Assembly: GCA_973895155.1 (NCBI GenBank)
Contig: OZ316898.1
Coordinates: 13,392,001 to 13,456,000, forward strand
DNA from: Marsupella aquatica
Lineage: Eukaryota; Marchantiophyta
Length of the DNA stretch: 64,000 nucleotides
Direction: 5' to 3'
Below the pieces are notes generated by a model. The model made no database searches. It saw only the letters and a list, made by a program, of their open reading frames with translations, and was not told where the DNA came from. Positions 31,508 to 43,765 of this stretch are shown piece after piece (position 1 is the first letter of the stretch; each line of letters begins with the position of its first letter). Both the position numbers and the translations under genes were made by a program.

Positions 31508-34500
31508 TTAATGTTGACTCAAGGCTGCCGATTGTGAACATCCTTCTTTTACAGCCTCTAGCGGATATGGTGGACAAGCACGATTCTTCCTCGGGCGAGC
31601 TGCTTTACCTGGCTTGACAGTAGCATTGGAGGCAGCATGACCCTTTGACATGTTTTTGTTGGCTCTCTTTGATTGAGTCGTCGTAGCAGGCAATGATTTG
31701 CTCCCTACATTCAAAATGACTACATTGCCAACAATGAGCCAAATACAAGTGCAAGCAGAGGCATACAAGGGGCTGTAAACAAATTTAAATGTGCAGTGCA
31801 CGCATCCCCTAAAGTCTTACCTTCTTTTGTGAAACCGGTTGTTGTTACTGCATTTAGCATGTCCTGCAGGGCGTCGACTGCCATCTTGTCAAATTTGCCT
31901 TGAAATGAAAGTGTTGTATCCTTCTTCTGAATGTGTAGTTTCTCTGGGGCACTCTGCACCATGACATGTTTCTTGACTTTGTCATGATCGCCCTTCCCTT
32001 TTCTCTTTCGTCTGCCCTTTGTCAGTTTGTCCACCCATCCAAGCTTCGCCACTGTTGTAACGTCCGACTCTTCATTCGGAACCATAGTCTCCGGCCTGGT
32101 CGAATCTGCTTCTAGCCTAGTGATGTTCTGTTGAGCCTCCCTAGTTTGCAATGATTCACACCAAGCCTTCAATTCCTTAAGAGCTTGGTTTGCTAGGGAT
32201 GGCCTGTAAGAAATGGTGTCATAAGCATTTTTTAGAACGCATTGAAACTCATCCAATGGAGGGGACATAAGAACCAAATCAGGTTGGGCCGGTTCGTCGT
32301 CTCGGAACTCCTCATCATCGTAGTGAAGAGTAACGTCTGCAACTTCGGTAATGGGTTCCAGTTCCCCATTTTCGACCTCCAAGTGCACATGAAGCCCTCC
32401 ACAAAAGGTACCCATATTGGAACCAAGTTGTGTAAGGAGATCCAGCTTTGTAATTGTTTTTGTCATTAGCAGAACCTTGATCTAGAAAACAAGGTTACAA
32501 TGGTTAGGGTGTACATGTGAAGTAAAGCCACACGGACCAAACAAACGAAGGCATGAATTGAAGCAAAGTCGATCATACCTGATGCTTGCAAGCGTTTCCT
32601 TTGATTGAATACCCACAAGTGCAAGAGCACCCATGATTGTTCCAATGAGTAACAAGGTGCTCCTTCACGGAGCTATATTTGTCTGATATGCTTTTGACTG
32701 AGGCACACTTAGTTGACCCACATTCAATGAGTGTGACAAAATGATCGGGGATTAGTTTGGCCCGATTCATGCATTTGTGGATGTGTTGTTCGACTGAACG
32801 ATTCCTCAGCCTGCCTTGGAACTTACTAGCGGACATGCACCAATAATGGTTCTCAATGAGTTTAAGCCTCTCAATTAGCCACGGAATTGACCTGCCACTG
32901 ACACTACTCTTGTATGCCTTCAATTCTTTCTTCAAGGTGTGGTGCCACCGTTCAATTCCACCATTTGTGTTCTGATTTGCATGCCTATACAACCTCAGGT
33001 TTATAGCCCAGCGAGTGATTTTCCCGTGCCATTCTCTCCTGTAGTAGGCTACAAAAGCTGGTTGTGTTTCCTTCCATCTGTCCATGAATGCTTCAGACTC
33101 TGCTTTGACATCTGCATGAATCATGAATTTTTGGGGCCAATCAAAAATTCAGAATTGATCATGGGAAGGATGCAACCACAACAGACAACAGTTAATGGCA
33201 TATGGTTTTCAGAGCTAACCAGATCCATCGGAGTACATTAACGCCCCGAGGTCTGCGCTAATCTGCGCTTTTGCAAATGGGCAAAACACTTTCCAAATAA
33301 TGTTTTTTGTCCAGGCCCTCCTGACGTGCTAGCTACAAAACGTGATCGGCACATCTGGGAAGACATTGTTGTGAACATGCAAGAAGCAAACAAGTAATAG
33401 TGTTGAAGGTCGGGTCTTATAAATTGCGATATATAATGCCTTTGCTCAAATTAGTAAGTAGCCAACCAGGTTGCCTTCAACGATAGAATAAAGCTTGAAC
33501 GTGGCTTATTATTAGTTTCAACATGAATTCACAAGTAATGCAAGTAGACAGTGCCCCGGGTATTCACACAACAATTTACCTGATTGCAATTTTCTCTTCA
33601 TCTGCAACATCGATAATCCAGCAATTTGGCTTCCATGGGCCACGTAGTCCCATATCCTTTCTCTTACTGTATGCAGCCTCTTTGAGTGCTAACAAAACCT
33701 TCGTCACTTGCACCGCTTTATACCTTTGAAGGATAGCGAAAGCGACAGGGATGGCATTTTGAAATTTGTCAAATACGACAACAATGTAGAATGGAAACTG
33801 CATACAAAGAATAATTAGATGACATCATTCTAGTGTCATGTGGATTCCAATGACGAATTAAGTGAGGGCAACTGAAGCTTAAAAGTAGTTGTAGTTTTGA
33901 ATCCATACATACCCCGCAGTGATGGGTGCCGAATGTGGCATCGAACCCCACCGCACTGTCGTGTCCTAGCGTTGCCAGCTGTTTTTTTTGCCAATCAGTC
34001 GACCAGGCTAAGATGAATGGTTGGTCCTGTGCTTTTAATTGCGGTTGGTAAAGGTGGACGTCAGACTCATTCTGAGTGACCCAATTCTGAACCCCAGCTG
34101 CATCATCAGTTGTGTAGAATGGTTGTCTCCTAAGCATAGCCTCTCGACTGTCCAAACGTCTTTCGGTGTTAGCTGCATGTCCGTGCTAAAGATTACATTT
34201 GCATCCTCATCTGGGTGTTCTTTTCACCATTTCAAAGCTACCTTGTCAAAGTGGGCCCTGATTATAGCCTTCGCTGACATGCCAGCCCTCAAATATCTTT
34301 CTAATTTAGCCCTCAGTTTCAATGAAATACGTGGAGCTATGTGACAATTGGATGCATATGCAGATGTGTCTTGTAACCCATGGCATATTTCCCCGTGTTT
34401 ATCGTGATGTTCCCTATGTAACCAGCGTACGAGAACAACATCCTTACGCTGTACAAAGTGAGTTGCAGTAAAGCTGCACCTACAGCCTCGCCTGATTGAG

Positions 34501-35640
34501 TGGCCTGATTACATCCAGCATTACATATGGATGGTTAGCAATCGTTGTGTCAGTTGAGATTCGGCCCTACCAAAGTTGCCAGCGTTTCAGTTTACAGCAG
34601 AATGAGTACTGTTAAGTCAGACCGCACACTTTGAACACAATATGACAAAGACATTGCTTGCCAGACCACACGCTTTCTATAGGATATTGCAAAGACACTA
34701 TTGTCTGATTTGAGTCATGGGTTCCCCTGCAAAGGCCAATGTCAGAAATCAGCAGAACGTTGTTTGCATGGGAATAGTGTTTATACCTATGATGGTTTTC
34801 TTCTTCAGGTACACGCCTCCTTCGTTTGACTTCAACTTTTCTGGAACCTTGTTGCCCATTACATTCTTCCAGTGGCGCTTGTCTTCGGGGCCAAAGCAGC
34901 AATTATACCATGTGACAGTCTTCTCAAGCGGCCCGGATCCATTAATCTTATGCTCAGCCAATCTTCTGACCGAGAACTGTGTGTGAAAGTTTTCCCGCAT
35001 GTTTTCTCCCCAGATGAAATCATTCTAGTGATGTTTAGGAATCCAGGCATATTCGGCGCTAGTCCCAAACCATTGTAAGACGCTTGCATCAAATTCGCCA
35101 AGTTTAGATCTGTCGTGATAGCACTTCTTGAGGTCAGGCATCGGGCGCTCAGCACGATTCCCTGAGTCTTTGAGGACATTGTCATGCTTGACGGCGTCCT
35201 TCTTCACACCGTTGTGCTTCACATCCTCTTCCACTTGCATTTCACAGAAATTACCCTGTAAGCTACCTAACCCATGAATTTTTCCGTCGTCATTCACTAC
35301 CTGTGAATCCTCAATAATAATGCACTCAAGGTCGTCGAAAGATCCCACCTGTGATCCAATGTTGACAGCCTGCATCCTGTCTTGCAAATGTCGTATAGAG
35401 GGCCGACTTGTTAATGTGATTACTCCACTCTGGAATGCAGCAAACCTTGACCTCAGCTGGTTTAAGTCCATTCATGCATGCGGGTGAGGACCAGCCCCGT
35501 AATGGGATTTCAACAATGCTGTTCGCCCACTTCCTGAATTGTCCCTGCAATGCACCGCCAAAATCGTCGTGCAAAGCAAAACATTGCCAATGCAGCTGAC
35601 AGTACCTAAACTTGAGCCATTCTCTCCATACATTGTCCAT
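31508..35640 (-). pseudogene. MuDR-type MULE transposase with SWIM zinc finger
   Basis: Exons on the minus strand, consistent in phase: 34491-34242, 34185-33913, 33797-33580, about 33332-33220, 33111-32579, 32481-31821 and 31704-31508. An upstream exon lies in about 35262-34790; the N-terminus near 35640 is tentative. A Cys/Trp-rich DNA-binding region (RGCRCSFTATHF, VRWLHREHHDKHGE) resembles FAR1/GCM/WRKY-type folds. The MULE transposase core follows (GFDATFGTHHCG, PFYIVVVFDKFQNAIPVAFA, NTNGGIERWHHTLKKELK), then SWIM C-x-C-x(n)-C-x-H (CSCTCGYSIKGNACKH) and a basic tail (RRKRKGKGDHDKVKKH). Stops: TAG at 35025-35027 and probably 33329-33331. The upstream DNA-binding exon junction is unsure. Confidence 0.82.
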
Positions 35641-35750
35641 CGCGCCTTTGCCACCAAAATTTTGAATGCGTACTTACTTACGAATTCAAAAATGGTTTTT
35701 GACGCCTACATTATAGGTTGTAGAGTACACACATGCAGGCTCGACAAAAT

Positions 35751-36034
35751 AATACAGTGACGGGCGATGGCGACGGGGAGAGCCGCGATGGGCATGGGTT
35801 TAGGGTGGGAGGACGCCATGCGATGGGCGACGGGAACAGCAGAAGGGACAGGGCTGTTTGCGGTGAAGGTGTCCCTGGTTTTCCTTAAGGCCAATCGTGC
35901 CTGGCAAAAGTTTGGGCAGGCGACGTGTCACCTAAACCTGCCCAAAAACCCTCTAACCTGCCCAAGAGCCCGAGCTGCCCTGATTAGTACGATCGAGGCA
36001 TTAATATGCCTCGATCTTGCCTCTCGTCATGAAT
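35751..36034. repeat. Right MULE terminal inverted repeat, 284 bp
   Basis: The inverted counterpart of 25092-25722, with TACAGTGACGGGCGATGGCG at the inner end and TTGCCTCTCGTCATGAAT at the outer end. It is uninterrupted. Confidence 0.9.
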
Positions 36035-36400
36035 CTTTTTTTGATCAAGATCTAATTATATCTTTTAGACTCTACATCTAGTCATGTACTGGAAAAATGA
36101 CATGTGGTGAGAAAGTAGGGCCAACATTTTGTAAAGTAAGGAGCACTTAGGAGAAGGCACCAGTCACCCAAAACTATCTTGTTTCTACTTTCATTAAACG
36201 TTCATCCCAAATTTAAAAAGGAACTATTAATTATTCTTTTTAATTTTAGAATGTTTGTGAGTCATAAACTAAGACTAGAAGACAATGCACAAGACAAGCT
36301 ACTTTAGTATTTGCGGGGATCCTCACAATGTATCTTAAAGAAAATTATATATTTTGATGATTTATGTATATACCATAGTAAGTCCTAAAACTAAGTTTAA

Positions 36401-37748
36401 TATCATTTGGGGAAGGTTGCTCGTAGTTGGAGCAACCTTGAAAGGCAAGTCCTTGAAAGGGAAGTCAAAAACTAAAATTAGCTCTAGACCAGAGAAGAAA
36501 ACTTGATCCAAGAAAATCGGCTGTGGCGTCAAAGAAAAAAATTAAGGTCTGTGAACAGTCATTTCCTTTTGGTTTTTGCTTTGGCCCTAGTGATCCCACT
36601 TTAAACCCCGCAACGATTACCCCCAAGTTCATCATCATCCCAATGTTGATTAAACTAAAAATTGATGGATACATAACGATTATGTGGTTAGGGCAGGCCT
36701 CACTGAGTACTTTTCTATGTCTTGTCCACCGGTACAGCAACGACTAAAAGCATGATTTCTATTATTGTTCATAGAATAGAGACTGTTCATAGTCAATCCA
36801 GCGGTGCTGACGAAACGAGAATCTGGTTATGATCGTAATTTTGACATGCAGGGCAATCCAACGAATCTTGCTTAGGACACGACTGACGTTTCGTGATTTG
36901 TCGCCACCCAGCCTTCAACAACAAATCCAAAACGAAGTATGTTGATTTACAGGACATGCGGTGCTTTAAATCAATCAGACAACCCTGATGTAGGTTTAAT
37001 GAAAGGTTCTCACCATGATGCAAGCATTACAGGCTAAAGTCCGATACCATGGCTGCATCTATGTGATCGACGGATGCCGACCAGTTACCTAACTATCGAA
37101 AGGAATTTGGACTCTGAGGTACTCATCGTGCAGTCAATTCAACAGTTAGACACTCATCGTGCAGTCAGTCTCTGAGTCTCGTAATGGACAATGTTGACTG
37201 TCTCTTTCTATCGATCAATTTCGGTGACCATAGAGAATAATGAAGTAAGATCATTGACAATTTATTGAAGTCCGAAGCTCTGTTGCATTGCTTCCGCTGT
37301 CTGTGCTAGCTCTATCGATTTGTTGCCAATACTTCTGCAATCTAATTCTGGCTGGCCAATCTGATATGTTATACTGGCTAGCTAGCCCACTCTAATATAT
37401 TTCTCATACGCACAAACCCGGGCACAAATTAACTAGAAAACCTTGGTAAATTTCCGCAACCACGTATTGACTTCTTTCGCCAATCGACGTAGTGGTCATA
37501 TGATCTGTCAAATCTTCTTGAGCTTCCACCATTTACACCTCGACTACAATTCTAGTTGATGACCCGAATTGATCAGGGTCGTGCAAAAATGGTGATGTTA
37601 GATGTCAAAGGTCTACTTTGAAATAATTGACTCGAAATTTTTCAAATAATTATATATTGCCAAGAAAAATGACAGACAATTGACCATCGTACGAATTTAC
37701 GATGAAGTTCAATAATTGGGTATAGATCGTCACTGACGTCGCCCATCT
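36401..37748. other. Intergenic, downstream of PPO
   Basis: AT-rich with no supportable gene. Near 37110-37165 the phrase CTCATCGTGCAGTCA occurs twice. The PPO transcript must end here; no strong polyadenylation signal can be singled out. Confidence 0.4.
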
Positions 37749-40090
37749 TCAAATGTCAATCGTGATGCATTTGAATTTGATCAAGGTCTCATCCGGGTCT
37801 TCCTTTGAGTACATCGGCACAAGAGTGATGACGACCTTTGAAGGGCCTGCTGGAGCTTCAATATCATCCAGTGTTCTGGAAATACTTTGCTTCCAGTCCA
37901 AATCCGGTTTCCCTTCAGTAGCAGATCGGCTCTGAACCAAGTTGGTGAATCGCCCAGAGAATTCTGCGCATTTAGTTCGCACAGAATACTCGGTCGGGTT
38001 CAGCCAATCCACAAAAACGTCAAACCCTGTGTTCCATGATCGGTCGAGTTTGATTCCGTCAATGGTGAGGAACTCTTCAAGGTTGTGTGGATTGTCTGGT
38101 CTGTCCACCACTATAGTGAATGTCTTACCGCCTTTCAGATGGTAGTATCCTCTCGAGTCTTTGCTTGGCACTGGCAAGCTTTCGGCTTGGGCAATAAGTT
38201 CATAGTAGCTCAGCTTATTGCACTTGGTAGTGTTGAAGAAAACCCATGGTGCATCATTAGCGCGTTGATAAACATATCCCAACTTTTTCGAGTCTAACGA
38301 GTCTCCTACCGTCACTCTTCTCAGATCCTTGTTTTCATCGTAGAACAGAAACTCAGCATTCAGAAAGTCAGGGTCTGAGTAGTCCTCATGAGTCTGACCT
38401 AATACTGGCCCAATATCTTTCCATACCTGTTTTAAGCCAACCACGGACAGATATTAGATTTCAGTGATGAAAGTCAACTTAATTCTGCAATATTTGAAAA
38501 GTCGTTGACCATAGAAATTGATCACATAAAGTATTCGATAATTGACTATCTCGAGCGGACTTATGTACCTGCCACATACGATCGACGTTGGAGTGATGAG
38601 AGTAGAAGGCAGGGTCACGGGCTGCGCGTGAAAGCTGACCCATGTCGTTGCCTGGCGGGTCGGTTCCGACCCAGGAATGAACACCAGAATGAGCACCAAG
38701 TTCTAGAGTTCCAGCACCTCCATTTGGGCCTCCAGTGCCTGTGAATTCAAAACCAGTCAACACTTAATCAGCCGACATTGTTGGGATCGCAAGCCCTCAA
38801 GATATGATTTGAATAAAACTCTTCCGGAAAGAGCCGAACTGCTTGAAACGCTAGCTAGTAAGGGATTCATAGTAGAGTTTGTAGTTCAATCCAATTCAAT
38901 TTTTAAGAGTCTTCCTTTCTTGATAGCTGGCTTAAAGCAGCTTGTGTGAAGGGTCTTTGCAGTCACAACGGTATGTACACACACCTGCCACGTTCCCTGC
39001 GTAATATGGCCGGCCCATGAAGGTTTCTTTCGATGTTCCGCCACTCACCAACGCTTGGTACAGTATGTTCAGATTACTTTCAATGATGTCTTCTGCAGAT
39101 GCGTTGAAGAGAGCCTGTGCTATTGCAGGTGTGACAGGGGTGTAACTGACATCGGGGAAGTGGAGCCGGCCATATCCCTTCGCATTCGCCGATCGATTGA
39201 CATCGTATAAGGCGGAGGAAGTGTCGGCGTAGAAGGCTGGGAAGTCATCTCCCTGTTTCAGACAAGCTCCATGCTTGGAAGAGCCATCGCCTACACTGTA
39301 GGGAGCATCCCAGTTCCAATAATTGAGGCTGAAGTCGGGGTCTCCCAGGAGCGACTGCAGGATCCTCTCGTGGAAGTACAAGTACCACCTGCATTCATTG
39401 ATTCCGAACACTTCTCAGCTTCTCCGTGGTTGAGATTCAATTTAAATTCCCTCCTTAAGAACCTTAGCCCTGTCAGGAAACGTCATTATGGCGAGTACAA
39501 GCAAACATATGTGAAATTGTTCGATCCTTAAATTGAAACATTTCAATTTTGTGACAGCTGCTGAATGTTTCATTAGCTAGACTGGTCTGGAAATGATCAC
39601 ATTGGTGTAGTCGTGCAGCTAATGATTTGACGTACCTGTGCCATGGAAAGAATAGCCAGCTCCAGTGGATGTCAATTCCCTGGGGAGATCCACTACTGTT
39701 CACGGTCAAGAATGCACCCCCGCAATAAGAGCAGTGAAGTTGCCATTGCTGAGCGAAGGAACGTGGGTCATCTTCTGGCAGTGCCCGCATCAACTCATAC
39801 GCCTTGCTGAGCTTTGCAGCATAAGCTGCATCCGTGCATTGCGCAGCTTTTCTAACTCTGATATGTTTCGTCGACACAGGAGGTGGCCCATTGATGATCG
39901 GCCTAGTTGGCTTGACGGGACAGCACTGGATGGATTCTAGTGGACCTCCGGGACGTGGAACAAGTAAGTAGGTTGAATTCCGGCAGTGATCGAAGGTTAC
40001 CTTGATCGGGTCGCCGTCCACAGCTGCCGGAAACATGAAAGCCATGGAGATTGTACCGAGCATCATTATCGACAACAAGGGGACCTCCAT
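37749..40090 (-). CDS. PPO: Polyphenol oxidase (tyrosinase family), secretory type, four exons
   Basis: Exons 40090-39636, 39388-38985, 38738-38569 and 38426-37749 join in frame (1707 bp, 568 aa) with GT-AG introns. PPO oxidises phenols to quinones with a dinuclear copper centre. Residues 1-26 form a hydrophobic signal (SIMMLGTISMAFMFPA), implying secretion rather than plastid import. CuA: His119 in HCSYC (thioether-type Cys nearby), His142 in DIHWSW and His151 in FFPWHRW. CuB: His303 and His307 in GAHSGVHSWVG, and His334/335 in FYSHHSNVDRMW. The C-terminal half has the PPO1_DWL segment (DFLNAEFLFYDE) and the KFDV-type domain (GFDVFVDWLNP). The length is normal and no damage is seen. It is the only intact host gene in the left two thirds of the window. 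Confidence 0.95.
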
Positions 40091-41542
40091 TGCTCCGCCT
40101 CGATCACCACTGGGCGAAGGTTTACTGCATGTACGTTATGGACCTCCTGATAGGCTTCAAAGTAACTCAGCTGGATAACTCTCCAGTTGAGAAAATCATT
40201 GAGCTTGAAGGGATGCCTTCTCCTGTGAGCAATGCATTAATTCATGAAGGAACGTAGTATTGAAGGCTGTTATTAGTTGGTGTCCTGAGACGCAGACTAG
40301 AAAGACACACCAATCTAAAATCTGGTTTGGTGATTGATGACACAAATCATCCAATCGAAAGCCACTTTACTCAGGAATGGCCGAGCAGGAAACCCAGCAA
40401 TCAACTCAATGAGCTAAATACCCTGAAAAACGAATGTATACCAGTAAGTCGTCTACAGGTATCCAGTGTCGTGAGCAGCCCAAGAATGATAAGTGCACTT
40501 CACGATTCTGTAGTTGTCACGCGGAAGGATACGCTGCTCATCAGATGTCCACTCCTTTAATAGCACACGATGGAATGAACGTCGCGTTGAAAGATTCCAC
40601 GGGGTCTTTGGATATAGCGCTTACCTTTGAAACCACGTCCAGTCCTCAAAGAGACGACGCGGTCCTTCGATTTTAAAGTAACTCGTGGTCTTCCAGGGGA
40701 TAATAAGCATGTGTCGGTGTGTCTTCTTATTATATTATTAGCCACCGTTATCTGAAGCTAGAAGTCTCCTGCACTTATTAGCGCGCGGGGACAAATTTGA
40801 ATTTGTCCACTTGATTTAAAAGTCCGTGCATGGGCTTGGACAAATTCGAATATGTACACTTGATTATCGGTCTCTTGCAAATTTCACGTCTCTTGCAAAT
40901 TTCGTGGCAAGAGTCCCTCAATATGGGGTCTCTCCCAAATTTCCGGCAACAAAGAGGAAACAATTATTTTGGAAAAAGAAAAATAGTAACAGACCCCACT
41001 ATGGGTCCTTTCCAAAATTCGAGACTCCACAGCATGCCATGTCATCGAGACGCGCTGCAAACAGATACGAATTGATTTACAAAATAAATTTGCTTCAACA
41101 TTCGTGTCTGTGACATAATTTTGATAAATTTGAGGATGCCATGCCATAAATATTGATATAAAAATGTTTGAAAAAAAACCTTTTTACTTACCCTAGGTAA
41201 CAGACTGTTCAATTATTAGGAGGCCCACCTTCTATTTTTTTTACCCTTAGTAACCGCTGCCCACCCGTATTCTGAATTGTGTTTCAATTGAATAATAACA
41301 AAATCTCTCTCGGCAAGTTGATCTGATGACAAAGTAACCGTGACAATTTTCTCGACCTTCTGTTGCCACGAAGGAAGAAGTGGACATGATTCTATGTTGG
41401 ATCACTCAGCGTTCCTTTCCATGGCATCATCATTGTAGTTCCTAACTCAGCGATGCCTCTCGCTACTGTTAGATTGTCCAATGCATGAGACACGAGCGAA
41501 CGAAAGAGAAGCAAGCTTAGCAAGGTCCAGTAAGGGCTTTGT
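40091..41542. other. PPO upstream region, no gene
   Basis: No convincing coding sequence. Short features: a GGACAAATT-TG-AATTTGTCC palindrome near 40789-40808, and CTCTTGCAAATTTC repeated at about 40872 and 40890. Confidence 0.4.
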
Positions 41543-41583
41543 CTACGTGACTACGTGCCACTTACAAAGATACGAGCTATAAC

Positions 41584-41806
41584 CAAAGGCACCAGCACTC
41601 ATTCTGCGTCCAGCCAGCCTTGAACTTCGCTTCTTCGGATTCATTGGAAGGGGGTACATGGAGATCATAATGGTGCAGCAAGCAGACTGCCATCCTCCAT
41701 TACCCCACTTGTAACATGGCTGGTTCACACCAGTACATGAACAGTAGGGAATGGAATTAGAGAAACTTCCGTCAACTTCCTCTGCATCAGAAATGCTGTG
41801 CTTGTG
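41584..41806 (-). pseudogene. BBR/BPC GAGA-binding factor, isolated exon fragment
   Basis: The minus strand encodes [20 protein letters not shown], then [20 protein letters not shown] and [16 protein letters not shown]. This is the hallmark Cys-rich C-terminal DNA-binding domain of plant BASIC PENTACYSTEINE proteins ([36 protein letters not shown]). An acceptor-like TGTAG precedes 41806 and a donor-like GTTATA follows 41584. The usual next block (KVLEKLA ... HGTNRYVTIR) and an N-terminus were not found within about 1 kb, so this looks like a captured or decayed single exon rather than a working gene. Confidence 0.8.
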
Positions 41807-42118
41807 CTACAGTCCAATTTCACAAAGGAATAACATAAGGACAACACCAAAACAGAATGATCAATCACATTGCGGAAACTGATGGAGAATTGAGAATATT
41901 GTCACTCGTGAATAGTCCCCACTCCTGGAGACTCCAAACAGCAAGCTAGTAAGAACCGAGGCGAAAGGGAACAACAAAAATCACCAAAAGGAATCGAAGA
42001 GACTGTATGCTGATCGAGCAGAAAGAAGAAGGAATTCAGGAATTAGTTTGAAGGAGAAACCAATCACTCAACCAAGGAAGAATCGCGAACAATTCATAAG
42101 GACAGTACACGATCGAAA

Positions 42119-42376
42119 TTGCCAGAAGAGATCAGAGGAACCGTTCCCTGTAGAAGCGAGAAGCATCTCCTGTCCGCTTTCGGAGTCTTCGACAAGAACA
42201 ATGACGGATTCATCAGCGTGGAGGAATTGCAGATGGTGTTGAAGAGCCTGGGCATGAAAGAAGGACATAGTTATAAGAAGTGTCAGAACATGATCAAGGA
42301 AGTCGATGCGGACAGTAATGGGAAGGTGGACTTTCAGGAGTTCAAGGAGTTGATGTCGTCTGACACTTTCCGTTAA
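42119..42376 (+). CDS. Calmodulin-like EF-hand protein, half-length (two EF hands)
   Basis: An 85-aa ORF from ATG with two EF-hand loops: FDKNNDGFISVEEL (about residues 24-37) and VDADSNGKVDFQEF (about 62-75). Both have the Asp-x-Asp/Asn-x-Asp-Gly ... Glu calcium-ligand pattern. KSLGMKEGHSYKKCQNMIKE between them is typical of the C-terminal pair of plant CML proteins, which normally have four EF hands. The first pair is absent upstream, so this may be a truncated retrocopy or captured fragment, or an exon whose partner is lost. It sits about 300 bp from the BPC fragment on the opposite strand. Confidence 0.7.
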   Translation: MPEEIRGTVPCRSEKHLLSAFGVFDKNNDGFISVEELQMVLKSLGMKEGHSYKKCQNMIKEVDADSNGKVDFQEFKELMSSDTFR

Positions 42377-43589
42377 TAGGGGGCTGCCAAAGATGAGGCT
42401 TCGTTCCAACTTTCAGGAGTAGCAGGACTGTTGTACATTTACTCCTCTCTGCACGGGCTACGACGACTTCATGGAACGAAAGCTGGAGGAATTTGGTCGG
42501 CCAGTTGTCCCTGTTCTACTCACCTATGACACAGGTGCGGCATCCACACATCTATACAATGTCACGAAGACCATCGAAAATTGAGGACTCTACCTCAAGC
42601 TCGTCAAACAGAATTTCCAGAGATGCGCATTGCAACGAAACTTCCATTTCTTCAAATGCTTTACTGACAAGTAATTTACAATGATTGCCATCGCACAACC
42701 GAAACGTCATAATAAAAATTGAAAATCTCATCCTGACCTACTAGCTATACCTCAACTTTTTCTACTTTATAAAGGCCGCGGCTCTATGGTCTACGTGTAG
42801 ATGTATGCCCAGCGCCTTCTCTGCTGCAAGGGGCACACAGAGCGAACCAGGTAAACAACCATCATGTAAAGAGCCTTCCGCTTTGTAGAACAGGAACAGT
42901 CGACAATTTGTTTTTTTCCGAAGGGGACCATTTCATCATGCGTAAAAGTGCAAAACAGGTGGGGGTCCACGAACTAATTTTTGTGTAATAACAAGATATT
43001 CATGCCAACTACAATTTAAAATAAATTAAAACTACATCAAATATAAAAAAACTGTAAATTTTTTTTAACATTTACCGTTTTAGTTATCTTTTAGTTTTAT
43101 TAAAAATATAAGAGATAAATTCTCAATTTTGGCAAAATATAAAACAGTTGCCAAAAAGCGTAACCAAGTCTGGATTTTGAGTTTTTTTGCACTAGGACTG
43201 TGAAAGCAAAAGTACTAGTTTATTGTGTTGGTGAGATCCCCGCTTTGGGTTGAACGTAATGATGGGGTAATTTGTTTCTGATCACTATGGGTCTATGACA
43301 ACAGCTGCTCTGCGGCTTTTATGGAAAACAATTTATTATTTCATTCATATCGGTCTCTAGCTACTGTCCCACACTGTTTTTGACTGTCAAAACTTGATGA
43401 AGAGGCTATCAACTAAGATGAAAGCTGTGGATGGGGGTCAAATTGGGCAGAGCTCATCTTCAAGAACAAAGGGGACGTCGCTTGACAATTAAGATGGGAT
43501 CATTCGTTTGTCAGGGAGCTTCCCGGTGACTCTGTCATTGCTGGTCCCGGGTGATGCACTTCTCAATTGTTGCAAATCTATGGAGTCAG

Positions 43590-43765
43590 TGGGACCCAAT
43601 TTTGCTTACCTGGAGAACATTTGTGTCCCAAATTTCAGACTACCTCTCTTGGAGGTATCCTGGGAGGTATCTTAATCGTGCACCTTGGTCCATTCTTAGT
43701 TTGAGTCTTTTGCACTAAAAGAGGACCCACACACCCCTCATGAGATCTTCTCTTGTCATAGCAAG
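43590..43765 (+). repeat. Dispersed repeat, copy 1 (inverse of 52300-52480)
   Basis: The order GTGGGACCCAATTTTGCTTA, CTACCTCTCTTGG, CTTGGTCCATTC, AAAGAGGACCCACA, AGATCTTCTCTTGTCA matches the reverse complement of 52300-52480 with small gaps. The surrounding sequence does not match clearly. Confidence 0.7.

Larger units (their letters stand above)
25092..36034. mobile_element. Mutator-like element (MULE) with long terminal inverted repeats, degenerate
   Basis: The ends carry long inverted repeats, 25092-25722 (including a solo LTR) and 35751-36034. They share ATTNANGACGAGAGGC and then near-identical sequence through GTATTA. Direct CTTTTTTT (25084-25091 and 36035-36042) is an 8-bp target duplication candidate, perhaps 9 bp with one mismatch. 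MULEs make 8-10 bp duplications. Inside are a MuDR-type transposase on the minus strand (31508-35640) and two companion genes on the plus strand (26087-26998 and 27342-30876), a convergent layout like mudrA/mudrB. All three are broken by in-frame TAG codons. Confidence 0.88.
25066..36400. repeat. Dispersed repeat split by the MULE insertion (25066-25091 and 36035-36400)
   Basis: Left of the MULE is AGGCCCACCACTTTTTTT. Right of it the sequence continues with ATCTTTTAGACTC, GTGGTGAGAAAGTAGGGCCA, GTCACCCAAAACTAT and GGATCCTCACAA. The region 62505-62860 has the same order without interruption (AGACCCACCACTATTTTG, ATCTTTTAGAAGC, AAAAGTGGGGCCAG, GTCACCCAAAACTAT, GGATCCTCGTAA). This is a related empty site. 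Confidence 0.75.
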
